Positions 1 through 7,686 of a stretch of DNA of 64,000 nt are shown piece by piece (the stretch's first letter is position 1; every line of letters begins with the position of its first letter). This stretch comes from Candidatus Microbacterium phytovorans. GTDB taxonomy: Bacteria > Actinomycetota > Actinomycetes > Actinomycetales > Microbacteriaceae. The notes beneath the pieces were generated by a model that did not search any database, was not told the origin of the DNA, and saw nothing but the letters and a program-made list of their open reading frames with translations. Both the position numbers and the translations under genes were made by a program. The stretch covers positions 558,001-622,000 of the forward strand of contig CP119321.1 in NCBI GenBank assembly GCA_029202445.1, given 5' to 3'.

Positions 1-780
1 CGCGCAGCCGCTGCCGGCAAGCGGGTGCAAGCCCTCGGCGGCGCGAAGAACCACATGATCGTCATGCCGGACGCCGACCTGGATGCCGCGGCCGACGCCG
101 CCGTCTCGGCCGCCTACGGTTCGGCGGGGGAGCGCTGCATGGCGATCTCGGTCGTGGTGGCCGTCGGCGACGTCGCCGACGGCCTCGTGGCGCGGATCGC
201 CGAGCGGCTGCCCGGCCTCGTCGTCGGCGACGGGCGCGACCCCGCCACCGCGATGGGCCCGCTCATCTCGCGTGACGCGCTCGATCGCGTCACGGGCTTC
301 GTGGCGGGCGCGACCGCGGAAGGGGCTGAGCTCGTCGTCGACGGTCGTCAGGGGAGCCTCCCCGACGATGGCTACTTCATCGGACCCTCGCTGGTAGACC
401 GGGTGCGACCGGGAATGCGCGTGTACGACGAGGAGATCTTCGGCCCCGTGCTCTCGATCGTCCGCGTCGCCGACTATGCGGCGGCCGTCGACCTCGTCAA
501 CGCCAGCCGCTACGCCAACGGCACGGCGGTGTTCACTCGCGATGGGAAGACTGCTCGTCAGTTCGGGTTCGATATCGAGGTGGGAATGGTCGGCGTCAAT
601 GTGCCGATACCGGTTCCGATCGGCGCATATTCCTTCGGCGGGTGGAAGGACTCGCTGTTCGGCGATACGCATATGTACGGCCCCGAGGCCTTCGAGTTCT
701 ACACGCGTCGCAAGGTGATCACCACGAGGTGGCCCGAGGCGAGCGAGAGTCAGATCAGTCTCGGATTCCCGACGCACTGA
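1..780 (+). CDS. mmsA: methylmalonate-semialdehyde dehydrogenase (CoA-acylating), 3' part
   Basis: The reading frame is open from the first base, so the 5' part lies outside the window; 259 C-terminal residues are visible, about half of the usual ~500. This ALDH-superfamily enzyme oxidises (methyl)malonate semialdehyde to propionyl- or acetyl-CoA in valine and inositol catabolism. The catalytic cysteine is at codon 136-138 within GERCMAIS, the characteristic MmsA context, preceded by QALGGAKNHMIVMPDADLD. EEIFGPVLSIVR and the C-terminal SFGGWKDSLFGD are also typical. The upstream partner genes cannot be seen. Alternative: another CoA-dependent member of the same subfamily (iolA). Confidence 0.9.
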   Translation, partial: RAAAAGKRVQALGGAKNHMIVMPDADLDAAADAAVSAAYGSAGERCMAISVVVAVGDVADGLVARIAERLPGLVVGDGRDPATAMGPLISRDALDRVTGFVAGATAEGAELVVDGRQGSLPDDGYFIGPSLVDRVRPGMRVYDEEIFGPVLSIVRVADYAAAVDLVNASRYANGTAVFTRDGKTARQFGFDIEVGMVGVNVPIPVPIGAYSFGGWKDSLFGDTHMYGPEAFEFYTRRKVITTRWPEASESQISLGFPTH

Positions 781-811
781 GCCGGGAGCGCGGCCTGTCG
801 TAGCCCCGGAC

Positions 812-840
812 TAGGCTGGAGTCGACGCGGAAAGGGAGGT
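812..840 (+). promoter_or_regulatory. -10 box and RBS of the 845-1072 gene
   Basis: TAGGCT at 812-817 matches the -10 form repeated throughout the window, followed by a purine-rich GGGAGGT at 834-840 four bases before the ATG. This gene therefore has a normal leader, unlike many others here. Confidence 0.5.
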
Positions 841-844
841 CATC

Positions 845-1072
845 ATGGCCATTGCACGGCTGCACGGAGGCCCGCTCGACGGGCAGGTCATCCCGATCGA
901 CGACGCGACGGAGGATCGTCTGATCCTTCCCTACAGCGAGACCCAGGTGGTCTACGAACGCGGTGGCGCTCCCGAGCACACGGGAGAAGGCGACGGCCCC
1001 ACCTCGTCCGACTTCCACTACCTCGAGGCTCAGGACGACATCGATCCCGACCCCGACAGCCGGGACGAGTGA
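845..1072 (+). CDS. small acidic protein of unknown function
   Basis: 75 residues. The ATG is preceded by a good ribosome binding site (GGGAGGT). The N-terminus reads IARLHGGPLDGQVIPID, a pattern seen in small actinobacterial and phage-related proteins without known function; the C-terminus is strongly acidic (DDIDPDPDSRDE) and probably disordered. No membrane segment or catalytic motif is visible. Its stop codon overlaps the GTG start of the CYTH gene by four bases (GTGA), so the two are probably translationally coupled, but no functional link can be stated. Confidence 0.75.
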   Translation: MAIARLHGGPLDGQVIPIDDATEDRLILPYSETQVVYERGGAPEHTGEGDGPTSSDFHYLEAQDDIDPDPDSRDE

Positions 1073-1716
1073 CCGGCGGCGACGCCGAGCGCTCGCTCGA
1101 GATCGAGCGGAAGTACGACGTCGACGACGACACGGCGATCCCTGACTGGCGCGGGCTTCCGGGAGTGATCTCGGTCGGCGTGCCGGAACGCAGGTCGCTC
1201 GATGCCCGCTATCTCGATACTGACGACGGCCGGCTCGGACGCTCGGCCGTGGCGCTGCGGCGCCGCACGGGGGGCCCCGACGAGGGCTGGCACATCAAGC
1301 ACGCGACGCCCGAAGGAAAGCACGAAGCGAGGTGGCCGCTCGACGATGCGGCGGCAGACGCAGAGATCGTCGTGCCGGATGCCGTGGCGGCGTCGCTCGT
1401 GGGTGAGCACGGCTTCGACGGCCTTAGTGAGCTCTCGATGGTCGCGCGGATACGCAACGAGCGCACGGCGTATGCGCTGCGGGACGAGCGGGGCGACCTC
1501 GTCGCGGAGTTCGTCGACGACCGGGTGTCGGCGACTGACGCGCGTCGAGGCACCGAGACGCACTGGCGCGAGTGGGAGCTCGAGCTCGGGCCGGCCGCCC
1601 CCACCGACGACGAGGGACGGCACGCACTCTTTTCGGCCGCCGATGTGCTCGTGTCGGCGGTCGGCGGTTCGGTCTCGGCATCCGGGTCGAAGTTGGGCCG
1701 AGCACTCGGAGTCTGA
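1069..1716 (+). CDS. CYTH domain protein (triphosphate tunnel metalloenzyme family)
   Basis: 215 residues. The signature ExExK of the CYTH/TTM fold is present near the N-terminus (LEIERKYDV), followed by the DARYLDTDDGRL strand and alternating Arg/Glu motifs (ALRRRTGG, HIKHATPEGKHEARWPL) that line the tunnel which binds triphosphates and divalent metal. The family includes inorganic triphosphatases, thiamine triphosphatases and class IV adenylate cyclases. No CHAD domain follows, so this is the short form. The GTG start at 1069 overlaps the preceding stop. The exact substrate cannot be read from sequence; tripolyphosphatase is the commonest activity of short bacterial members. Confidence 0.85.
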   Translation: MTGGDAERSLEIERKYDVDDDTAIPDWRGLPGVISVGVPERRSLDARYLDTDDGRLGRSAVALRRRTGGPDEGWHIKHATPEGKHEARWPLDDAAADAEIVVPDAVAASLVGEHGFDGLSELSMVARIRNERTAYALRDERGDLVAEFVDDRVSATDARRGTETHWREWELELGPAAPTDDEGRHALFSAADVLVSAVGGSVSASGSKLGRALGV

Positions 1717-1742
1717 CGTCGTCGCTCAGACCTCAGAACGGC

Positions 1743-1780
1743 ACTGACGCCGCCCCCGGCTTCGTCGGGGCGGCGTCAGT
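1743..1780. terminator. bidirectional hairpin terminator between CYTH gene and lpdA
   Basis: Perfect 14-bp inverted repeat, ACTGACGCCGCCCC at 1743-1756 against 1767-1780, with a 10-base loop. It lies between two converging genes and has no T-run on either side, as is common for actinobacterial terminators. Confidence 0.75.
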
Positions 1781-1845
1781 GGTGGAGGCTCAGCGTACTC
1801 CGTCGACCTATGCAGTCAAATGCAATCTGGTCAGAGGGCGATCGA

Positions 1846-3246
1846 TCAGAAGTTGATCATGTGGCCCGCGAGGCCGTGGAAGGCCTCCTGCAGCGCCTCG
1901 GACAGCGTCGGGTGCGTGTGCACGTTGCGGGCGAGTTCGAGCGCCGTGAGGTCCCACTTCTGCGCGAGGGTCAACTCGGGGAGCAGCTCCGACACGTCCG
2001 GCCCGATCAGGTGGCCGCCGACGAGCTCGAGGTGCTCGGCGTCGGCGATGAGCTTCACGAAGCCGACGGGCTCGCCGAGGCCGTGCGCCTTGCCGTTCGC
2101 CATGAAGGGGAACGTGGCCACCTTGTACTCGCGGCCGGTCTCCTTGTACTGGGCCTCGGTGTAACCGAAGGACGCGACCTGCGGCGAGCAGAACGTCGCT
2201 CGCGGCATCATCCGGTAGTCGCCCAGCGGCATCGTCTCCGCACCGCCGATGGTCTCGGCGGCGACGACGCCTTGCGCCTCGGCGACATGGGCCAGCTGGA
2301 GCTTGGCGGTGACGTCCCCGATGGCGTAGATACCCTCGACATTCGTCCGCATGAACTCGTCGATCGCGATGGCTCCGCGGTCGGTCAGTGCGACACCCGT
2401 GTTCTCGAGACCGAAGCCCTCGACACGCGGGGCGAAGCCGATCGACATGAGCACCTTGTCGGCCTCGATGGATCCCTGTGCACCGCTCTTGTTGTCGGTG
2501 TAGGTGACGGTGACCTTGTCGCCCGCGTCGACCACCGACTCCACCTTCGTCGAGACGAGGAGGTCGATGCCGTAGTTCTTGTATTGACGCGCGATCTCCT
2601 TCGAGACGTCGGCGTCTTCGTTGGGGAGGGCGCGATCGAGGAACTCGATGATCGTCACCTTCACGCCGTAGTTCGACATGACGTACGCGAACTCCATACC
2701 GATTGCGCCCGCGCCGACGATCACGATCGAGCCGGGGAGCTCGCGCGAGAGGATCTGCTCCTCATAGGTGACGACGTTCTCGCTCAGTGTCACGCCGGGG
2801 AGGAGGCGCACGGTCGAGCCGGTGGAGATGATCACGTTGTCGAACGTGACCTCCTCGACCTGACCGTCGCTCTTGGTCACGGAGATCGCCTTGGGCCCGG
2901 TGAACGAGCCGCGGCCCTCGTACTCGGTGACCTTGTTCTTCTTCATCAGGTAGTGGATGCCCTTGACGCGGCCATCGGCCACGTCGCGGCTGCGGTCCCA
3001 GGCGACGCCGTAGTCGAGAGAGAACTCGCCCGAGATGCCGAAGAACTCGGCCTTGTGCTTGAGCGTGTGGGCGATCTCGGCGTTCTTCAGCAGCGCCTTC
3101 GAGGGGATGCAGCCGACGTTGAGGCAGACGCCTCCCCAGTACTTCTCTTCGATGATGGCGGTGGACAGTCCGAGCTGCGCGGAGCGGACCGCTGCGACAT
3201 ACCCACCAGGGCCGGCACCGAGGACGACGACGTTGTAATGAGGCAT
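1846..3246 (-). CDS. lpdA: dihydrolipoyl dehydrogenase (E3)
   Basis: 466 residues. This flavoenzyme re-oxidises dihydrolipoyl groups of pyruvate and 2-oxoglutarate dehydrogenase complexes using NAD+. Visible motifs: FAD-binding GAGPGGY (residues 10-16), redox-active disulphide in GGVCLNVGC (C41 and C46), NAD-binding [11 protein letters not shown] in the middle, the FAD motif YAIGDV, and the C-terminal HPTLSE His-Glu pair of the active site. Length is standard. The ATG follows a TAGGCT box by only six bases, suggesting a leaderless mRNA. garA, whose product inhibits 2-oxoglutarate dehydrogenase in relatives, is 1.6 kb away. Confidence 0.96.
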   Translation of the reverse strand: MPHYNVVVLGAGPGGYVAAVRSAQLGLSTAIIEEKYWGGVCLNVGCIPSKALLKNAEIAHTLKHKAEFFGISGEFSLDYGVAWDRSRDVADGRVKGIHYLMKKNKVTEYEGRGSFTGPKAISVTKSDGQVEEVTFDNVIISTGSTVRLLPGVTLSENVVTYEEQILSRELPGSIVIVGAGAIGMEFAYVMSNYGVKVTIIEFLDRALPNEDADVSKEIARQYKNYGIDLLVSTKVESVVDAGDKVTVTYTDNKSGAQGSIEADKVLMSIGFAPRVEGFGLENTGVALTDRGAIAIDEFMRTNVEGIYAIGDVTAKLQLAHVAEAQGVVAAETIGGAETMPLGDYRMMPRATFCSPQVASFGYTEAQYKETGREYKVATFPFMANGKAHGLGEPVGFVKLIADAEHLELVGGHLIGPDVSELLPELTLAQKWDLTALELARNVHTHPTLSEALQEAFHGLAGHMINF

Positions 3247-3252
3247 GCCTCC

Positions 3253-3258
3253 AGCCTA
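3253..3258 (-). promoter_or_regulatory. -10 box of lpdA fused to the copC-like stop codon
   Basis: On the minus strand TAGGCT, six bases, then the lpdA ATG. The TAG is also the stop codon of the upstream copC-like gene. Confidence 0.6.
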
Positions 3259-3801
3259 GTCCTCGCGGGAGGGGCGTCTCCTCGTCACGGCGAAGGCGAC
3301 CACGGCTCCCGCGACGGCGATCACGCCGATCCCGATCCACACCGGAAGCAGCCCGTCGCCGGCGCCCTCGGACGGCGACGGAGGTGCGGGCGTCTCACCG
3401 TCACCGGGAGAGGAGGGGGCGCCGACGGAGAAGGCGAACTCGCCCGAGATGGGGTGGCCGTCACTGGACACCACGCGCCACGCGACCTCCACGGTGCCGG
3501 AGGCGTCGCCCGAGAGCGGCTGCGAGACACGCACCCCGTCGAGGACGGGTTCTCCCGCAGTGAGGTCGGTGCCAGAGGCATCCGTCACGACGACCTCCGT
3601 CGCACCGTCGCCCGCGAGGAGCACTCCGCTGAAGGTGAGAGTGAGCGCATCGGGCAGGGTCTCGACGACCGCGTCCGCGACGGGATCGGACCCGACGAGT
3701 TCGTCGTGGGCCGACGCCGGCGCCGCGACACCGACGAGGAGCAGGGCGGCGAGGGCCCCGAAGATGGCGAGGATACGGGGACGGAGGCGCTCGACTGTCA
3801 C
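3256..3801 (-). CDS. CopC-domain copper-binding membrane protein
   Basis: 181 residues from a GTG at 3801. Order: Sec signal peptide (hydrophobic AIFGALAALLLVGVAAPASA), CopC-type beta-sandwich, a Pro/Ser/Glu linker, one C-terminal membrane helix (LLPVWIGIGVIAVAGAVVAFAV) and a basic tail. Predicted cleavage after ASA leaves His as mature residue 1; this His, together with the later DGHPISG motif, matches the Cu(II) site of CopC proteins. It probably binds copper outside the membrane. It is divergent from the Cys/Met-rich gene at 3919, which supports a copper role. No CopD domain is attached. Confidence 0.85.
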   Translation of the reverse strand: MTVERLRPRILAIFGALAALLLVGVAAPASAHDELVGSDPVADAVVETLPDALTLTFSGVLLAGDGATEVVVTDASGTDLTAGEPVLDGVRVSQPLSGDASGTVEVAWRVVSSDGHPISGEFAFSVGAPSSPGDGETPAPPSPSEGAGDGLLPVWIGIGVIAVAGAVVAFAVTRRRPSRED

Positions 3802-3808
3802 CCGATCC

Positions 3809-3814
3809 AGCCTA
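3809..3814 (-). promoter_or_regulatory. -10 box of the copC-like gene
   Basis: Minus-strand TAGGCT, seven bases before the GTG at 3801: a leaderless layout. An in-frame ATG at 3828 lies upstream of this box and is therefore not preferred. Confidence 0.5.
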
Positions 3815-3918
3815 CCGAAGCCGGGCATTGCACGCCCTGTCGCCAGAGCGCATGCGGGCCTACCATGGCGGCAGGTGCGCGCCGTCCGGGCGCGCCGTCG
3901 AGGGAACAGGGGTGTCGA

Positions 3919-4332
3919 ATGGACGCCATGATGCGGGATGCCATGACGCCGGAGATGATGTCGATGGAAGGCATGCCCGACCTCGACATGGCGCTGATGC
4001 AAGCGTGCATGGACGCGTGCGCGGCGTGCGAGCAGGCGTGCACGGTGTGCTCCGCCCAGATGATGGACGGGCGTCCCATGGACTGCGCACCGGCCTGCTC
4101 GAACTGCGCCGACATGTGCAACACGATGATGCGCGCCATGATGCGGATGTCCGGCATGACCGCGCCGGTGATGATGGCGATGCTCGACGCCTGCATCGCG
4201 ATGTGTCAGGCCTGCATGGACATGTGCATGATGCACGCGGACATGAGCCCCGTGTGCAAGATGTGCGCCGACGCGTGTCAGGCGTGCATGGACGCGTGCA
4301 TGGCGATGAAGGATGCCATGTCCGTGGCGTGA
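3919..4332 (+). CDS. Cys/Met-rich four-helix copper-storage-like protein (Csp/DUF326 type)
   Basis: 137 residues, of which I count 18 Cys and 35 Met. The cysteines recur as CxxxCxxC and CxxC along predicted helices (ACMDACAACEQAC, CSNCADMC, ACIAMCQACMDMC, CKMCADACQACMDAC), the pattern of copper storage proteins, in which Cys residues pointing into a four-helix bundle hold many Cu(I) ions. No signal peptide is visible, so a cytosolic (Csp3-like) location is inferred. Methionine enrichment beyond the usual Csp is unusual. The ATG at 3919 is preceded by AGGGG. Divergent from the CopC-like gene. Confidence 0.85.
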   Translation: MDAMMRDAMTPEMMSMEGMPDLDMALMQACMDACAACEQACTVCSAQMMDGRPMDCAPACSNCADMCNTMMRAMMRMSGMTAPVMMAMLDACIAMCQACMDMCMMHADMSPVCKMCADACQACMDACMAMKDAMSVA

Positions 4333-4356
4333 CACGTCTCGTCAGCGCAACGCTGC

Positions 4357-4710
4357 TCACTCCAACGGCGCGACGTTGAACACGCGTCCGGCGGCGTGGA
4401 CCGCGTGGTGGCGCGGGTGGTAGGCGACCGGAGCGCCGGGGACGACGGCATCCACGATGCCGGCACCGTTCCACAGCTCCAGGTCGGCCTCGTCGGACAG
4501 CCGGTGAAGGACGATTCGGCCGGTGCTCCGTTCCACCGTCGTCACGATCGCGTCCTGCCACTGCGCCGGCGTCGCCGATACGAGCCGCGCCTGGATCAGG
4601 TGGACGGCGTGCCCGGGAGCGAACGACGAGCACGCTCCGCCGTGGGCGCACATGCACGGCGCATCCTGACGCACCGGTGCGGGCGTGAGGCGGTTGTGCG
4701 GGGCGTACAC
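4357..4710 (-). CDS. hypothetical protein with Cys cluster and His-rich region
   Basis: 117 residues. GTG start with AAGGAG five bases upstream; a TAGCCT box lies near 4745-4750 on the minus strand. A compact cluster CMCAHGGAC (Cys 19, 21, 27) sits near the N-terminus, and YHPRHHAVH lies near the C-terminus, so metal binding is possible. The middle looks like a small beta-rich domain. It converges on the copper-storage-like gene with 24 bases between stops. Function unknown; a metal role is only suggested by composition and position. Confidence 0.65.
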   Translation of the reverse strand: MYAPHNRLTPAPVRQDAPCMCAHGGACSSFAPGHAVHLIQARLVSATPAQWQDAIVTTVERSTGRIVLHRLSDEADLELWNGAGIVDAVVPGAPVAYHPRHHAVHAAGRVFNVAPLE

Positions 4711-4863
4711 GGGAACTCCTTGTCGTGGGGCGCGGTTTCCGACAGGCTAGGCGAACACCCGTCGCCCCGTCGCAGCCGAAGAAATGGGGGGAAACAATCC
4801 GATCGCCCGTGCCCGGGGTGGTTCGGTGCCCGGATCTGATCTTCCGTGAGCATGGTGATCCGT

Positions 4864-4880
4864 TAGGGTGAATGAGGAGG
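4864..4880 (+). promoter_or_regulatory. -10 box and RBS of garA
   Basis: TAGGGT at 4864-4869, then GAGGAGGAGG before the GTG at 4889. A GTG at 4868 overlaps the -10 box and is rejected as the start. Confidence 0.5.
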
Positions 4881-4888
4881 AGGAAAGC

Positions 4889-5371
4889 GTGGACGAGAAC
4901 CGTCGCCCCGACGAGATCCGGCGAGAAGCCGAGTCGCCGCAGCGTGTGTCGTCAGACACGACCCAGACGTTCGGGCACGACTCCGATCTGTCCTTCATCC
5001 CCTTCGGCAGCGACCTCAGTGAGGTCGAACTGGAGGCCATCTCGGCGCTTCCGTCGCGCTCCGCGATGCTGCTCGTGCGGTCCGGCCCCACGGCGGGGGC
5101 TCGCTACCTGCTCGACAACGACGTGACGACGGTGGGTCGCCACCCGGAAGCCGACATCTTCTTCGACGACGTGACCGTGTCTCGTCGTCACGCCGAGATC
5201 ACGCGCACCGGCGCGACCTTCGAACTCGTCGACCAGCGCTCGCTGAACGGCACGTACGTCAACGGAGAGCGCGTCGATCGCGCGGTCCTGGCGAACGGCG
5301 CGGAACTGCGCATCGGCAAGTTCCGTCTCAACTTCTTCGCCTCGCCGGCCGATCGCGAGTCGGCCGGGTGA
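4889..5371 (+). CDS. garA: FHA-domain regulator of 2-oxoglutarate metabolism (GarA/OdhI)
   Basis: 160 residues. The FHA domain spans about residues 60-150 with the phosphothreonine-binding residues in TVGRHPEAD, SRRH and NGTYVNG. The N-terminal tail carries SDTTQTF (Thr 24 and 25), matching the phosphorylated ETTSVF motif of GarA and OdhI with local substitutions. In relatives the unphosphorylated protein inhibits 2-oxoglutarate dehydrogenase and glutamate dehydrogenase; phosphorylation by PknB or PknG makes it fold on itself. The order garA-MerR-MerR matches Mycobacterium Rv1827-Rv1830, with Rv1829 missing. The start was chosen for its RBS. Confidence 0.93.
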   Translation: MDENRRPDEIRREAESPQRVSSDTTQTFGHDSDLSFIPFGSDLSEVELEAISALPSRSAMLLVRSGPTAGARYLLDNDVTTVGRHPEADIFFDDVTVSRRHAEITRTGATFELVDQRSLNGTYVNGERVDRAVLANGAELRIGKFRLNFFASPADRESAG

Positions 5372-6045
5372 GCCCTGCGACTGCTCCCCGCGGACGTTCG
5401 ACGTCCGCGGGTCACCTCAGCATCGGCCAGGTGCTCGCCCGACTCACCCCCGAGTTCCCCCTCCTCAGCGCGAGCAAGCTCCGCTATCTCGAGGTTCAGG
5501 GCATCGTCACGCCCGTCCGCACCGAATCGGGGTACCGCAAGTTCTCACCCGTGGACGTCGAGCGACTGCGCACCACGCTCACGATGCAGCGCGACTACGG
5601 CATCCCTCTCGCTCGCATTCGCGAGTACCTCGACGACCCCTCCGGCGACCTCTCGTCCATGCCCGCCTCGATCGTTCAGACCGCGCGTCGGCATCGGCGC
5701 GACGAGATGCTGGCCGCCTCGGGCGCGTCGGCGGGGCTCCTCACCGATGCGATCAGTGCGGGCCTCATTCCCGCCGGCGACAGCTTCGACGACAGGGCAC
5801 TGTCGATGCTGCGTTCGCTGGTCGCACTCGATGCGCACGGCATCCAGCCGCGCCATCTCCGCAGTCTGAGGCAAGCCGCCGAGCGCGACGTCGCGCTCGT
5901 GGAGAACGCCCTCGCGCCGCTCCTCCGCAAGGCGGATGCCGCTTCTCGCGGCCGTGCGCACGAACTCGCGCCCGAGCTCGTGCGTCGACTCGATGAGCTC
6001 CGCGCCGGCATTCTTCAGACGGCGCTCGAGCGTCTGACCCCCTGA
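5368..6045 (+). CDS. ftsR: MerR-family cell division regulator FtsR
   Basis: 225 residues. The N-terminal winged helix (LSIGQVLARL...SKLRYLEVQGIVTP...GYRKFSPVDVERL) is of MerR type; the C-terminal part has no metal-binding cysteines. It is the orthologue by position of Rv1828 and of C. glutamicum FtsR, which activates ftsZ. The GTG start overlaps the garA stop by four bases, so the two are co-translated. ftsZ, a plausible target, is in the same window at 36.5 kb. Confidence 0.88.
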   Translation: MSPATAPRGRSTSAGHLSIGQVLARLTPEFPLLSASKLRYLEVQGIVTPVRTESGYRKFSPVDVERLRTTLTMQRDYGIPLARIREYLDDPSGDLSSMPASIVQTARRHRRDEMLAASGASAGLLTDAISAGLIPAGDSFDDRALSMLRSLVALDAHGIQPRHLRSLRQAAERDVALVENALAPLLRKADAASRGRAHELAPELVRRLDELRAGILQTALERLTP

Positions 6046-6142
6046 CCGCAGCGCGACACGCCGAGGCGACACGGCCCGATGTCGTTGCCGGGTGAGCATC
6101 CCTCATCTAGCGTGGAACTGACAACCCGACGTAGGAGGCGAA

Positions 6143-6688
6143 ATGACCGCGCATGACGCGATCGGCGAGCCGCAGTTCATGACTGATCTGCTGTTCACCG
6201 ACGGCCTCCCGCAGATGGACGACGAAGTCGGATACCGCGGTGCAGTCGCCGCCCGCGCAGCGGGCATCACGTACCGCCAGCTCGATTACTGGGCGCGCAC
6301 GGAACTCGTGGAGCCCACGGTCCGAGGCGCGTCGGGTTCGGGATCGCAGCGCCTGTACGGTTTCCGCGACATCCTCGTGCTCAAGCTCGTCAAGCGCCTT
6401 CTCGACACCGGCATCTCCCTGCAGCAGATCCGCACGGCGGTCGAGCAGCTCCGGGCTGCCGGCATCCGTGATCTGGCGGGTACCACGCTCATGAGCGACG
6501 GCGCCTCGGTCTACCTGTGCACCTCGAACGACGAGGTCATCGACCTCGTCAGCCGCGGACAGGGCGTGTTCGGCATCGCGGTGGGCAAGGTCCTCCACGA
6601 GGTCGAGTCGACGCTCTTGGAGTTCGACCCGCAGGCGCCCGACCCCGTCGACGAGCTCGCGGCGCGTCGCGCCGTGCGGTCCGCCTGA
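6143..6688 (+). CDS. MerR-family transcriptional regulator (Rv1830-like)
   Basis: 181 residues. MerR-type winged helix at about residues 30-100 (YRGAVAARAAGITYRQLDYWARTELVEP, then SQRLYGFRDILVLKLVKRLLD), followed by a helical dimerisation segment and a small C-terminal domain. Found next to ftsR in many actinobacteria. No cysteine pattern for metal sensing. GGAGG stands six bases before the ATG, and a TAGCGT box near 6107 could drive it. Target genes are unknown. Confidence 0.87.
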   Translation: MTAHDAIGEPQFMTDLLFTDGLPQMDDEVGYRGAVAARAAGITYRQLDYWARTELVEPTVRGASGSGSQRLYGFRDILVLKLVKRLLDTGISLQQIRTAVEQLRAAGIRDLAGTTLMSDGASVYLCTSNDEVIDLVSRGQGVFGIAVGKVLHEVESTLLEFDPQAPDPVDELAARRAVRSA

Positions 6689-6764
6689 CCTTCACGCGAT
6701 TCGATCGCTTCATTTCGAGGCGGCCATCGGCGAACGTCGACGCTTCGCCTCTGAACGAAGGTCG

Positions 6765-7574
6765 TTACGCGCGTGCTTCGCCAGCCGACGGAATACGGCC
6801 CGTGCGCATGACCCGGTCGAGGAGCGCGTCGAAATCGCCGGCGAGTTCCTGGGCGGAATCTCCCGGCCAGATGTGGAGCGGCTTCGCGGCGCCCTGCGCC
6901 TGCTGCAACGAGGTGCGCTCGGGCAGTTGCGGGGATAGTACGAGGGGACCGAACATGTCGCGGAGCTCCTTGATGCGGAACTGGTGCTCGATCGACTGCG
7001 GTCGGACGCGATTGACCACGATGCCCAGCGGCTGCAGCCGCGGCGAGAGTCCGCGACGGATCTCTTCGATGGCGCGGAGTGCGCGATCGGCGGCCGCGAC
7101 AGAGAACAGGCCGGGCTCGGTCACGACGATGACGCGGTCGCTCGCCGCCCACGCGGTGCGCGTCAGCGCATTCAGCGAGGGGGCGCAGTCCACGAGGACG
7201 AGGTCGTAGTCGGCCTCGATCGTCGCGAGCGCCTCCTCCAGCTTCCAGACATCACGCACGCTCGGGTGCGGACCGTCGAAGTTGATGGCCGACGGGCTGC
7301 CGATCATCACGTCGATCGTGCCGGGATGCACCTTCGCCCAGCCGCTGGAGGTGATCGCCTGGCGAACGACCTTCTCCTTCGGGTTCGCCAGCACGTCGGC
7401 GATGTTCAGTCGACCCGCGACCTGGATGTCCATCCCCGTCGACACGTCGGACTGCGGGTCGAGGTCGACGACGAGGGTACGGACACCTCGGGCGAACGCC
7501 GCCGAGGCGAGTCCGAGGGTCACCGTCGTCTTGCCGACCCCGCCCTTGAGAGAGCTGACGGAGAGTACGTGCAC
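6765..7574 (-). CDS. ParA-family ATPase, orphan
   Basis: 269 residues. Deviant Walker A KGGVGKTT at residues 10-17, switch I in DLDPQSDVSTGMD, and Walker B LVLVDCAPSLN show a ParA/Soj-type ATPase. No parB follows or precedes it, so it is not the chromosomal parAB pair; such orphans position protein clusters or plasmid-like cargo. The GTG at 7574 lies eight bases after a TAACGT box, suggesting leaderless expression. It is divergent from pyc. Confidence 0.88.
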   Translation of the reverse strand: MHVLSVSSLKGGVGKTTVTLGLASAAFARGVRTLVVDLDPQSDVSTGMDIQVAGRLNIADVLANPKEKVVRQAITSSGWAKVHPGTIDVMIGSPSAINFDGPHPSVRDVWKLEEALATIEADYDLVLVDCAPSLNALTRTAWAASDRVIVVTEPGLFSVAAADRALRAIEEIRRGLSPRLQPLGIVVNRVRPQSIEHQFRIKELRDMFGPLVLSPQLPERTSLQQAQGAAKPLHIWPGDSAQELAGDFDALLDRVMRTGRIPSAGEARA

Positions 7575-7582
7575 GAGGCACT

Positions 7583-7588
7583 ACGTTA
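7583..7588 (-). promoter_or_regulatory. -10 box of the orphan parA
   Basis: Minus-strand TAACGT, eight bases before the GTG start codon. Confidence 0.4.
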
Positions 7589-7596
7589 CCGTCCCC

Positions 7597-7602
7597 TAGG
7601 CT
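7597..7602 (+). promoter_or_regulatory. -10 box of pyc
   Basis: TAGGCT, directly followed by an in-frame GTG at 7603 that is too close to be a start. The transcript would begin near 7609 and have a leader of about 80 bases before the ATG at 7687. Confidence 0.45.
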
Positions 7603-7686
7603 GTGAGGACACTCAGGCGCTCCGGCGCCTCCCGGCATCCGGCGTCCGATGACGTGAACGCCCCGGTCATCCCACGTGAGGTGAGC

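Noticed and set aside
1810..3918. A long plus-strand open frame running into the Cys/Met-rich gene
   Set aside because: It is antisense to lpdA and the copC-like gene and lacks any family motif; only the part from 3919 is a gene, with its own RBS.
4784..4849. A 21-codon reading frame starting ATGGGGGGA
   Set aside because: No RBS, no family and overlapping likely regulatory DNA ahead of garA.
6717..6751. GAGGCG...CGCCTC as a terminator between the MerR and parA genes
   Set aside because: Only six pairs across a 23-base loop; too weak to call.
6765..7574. The ParA-type gene as the chromosomal parA of a parAB-parS system
   Set aside because: No parB, no parS-like palindrome and no origin-linked genes nearby.
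7603..7686. An N-terminal extension of pyruvate carboxylase
   Set aside because: The upstream GTG touches the -10 box, and the added 28 residues have no family counterpart; the ATG at 7687 has an RBS.
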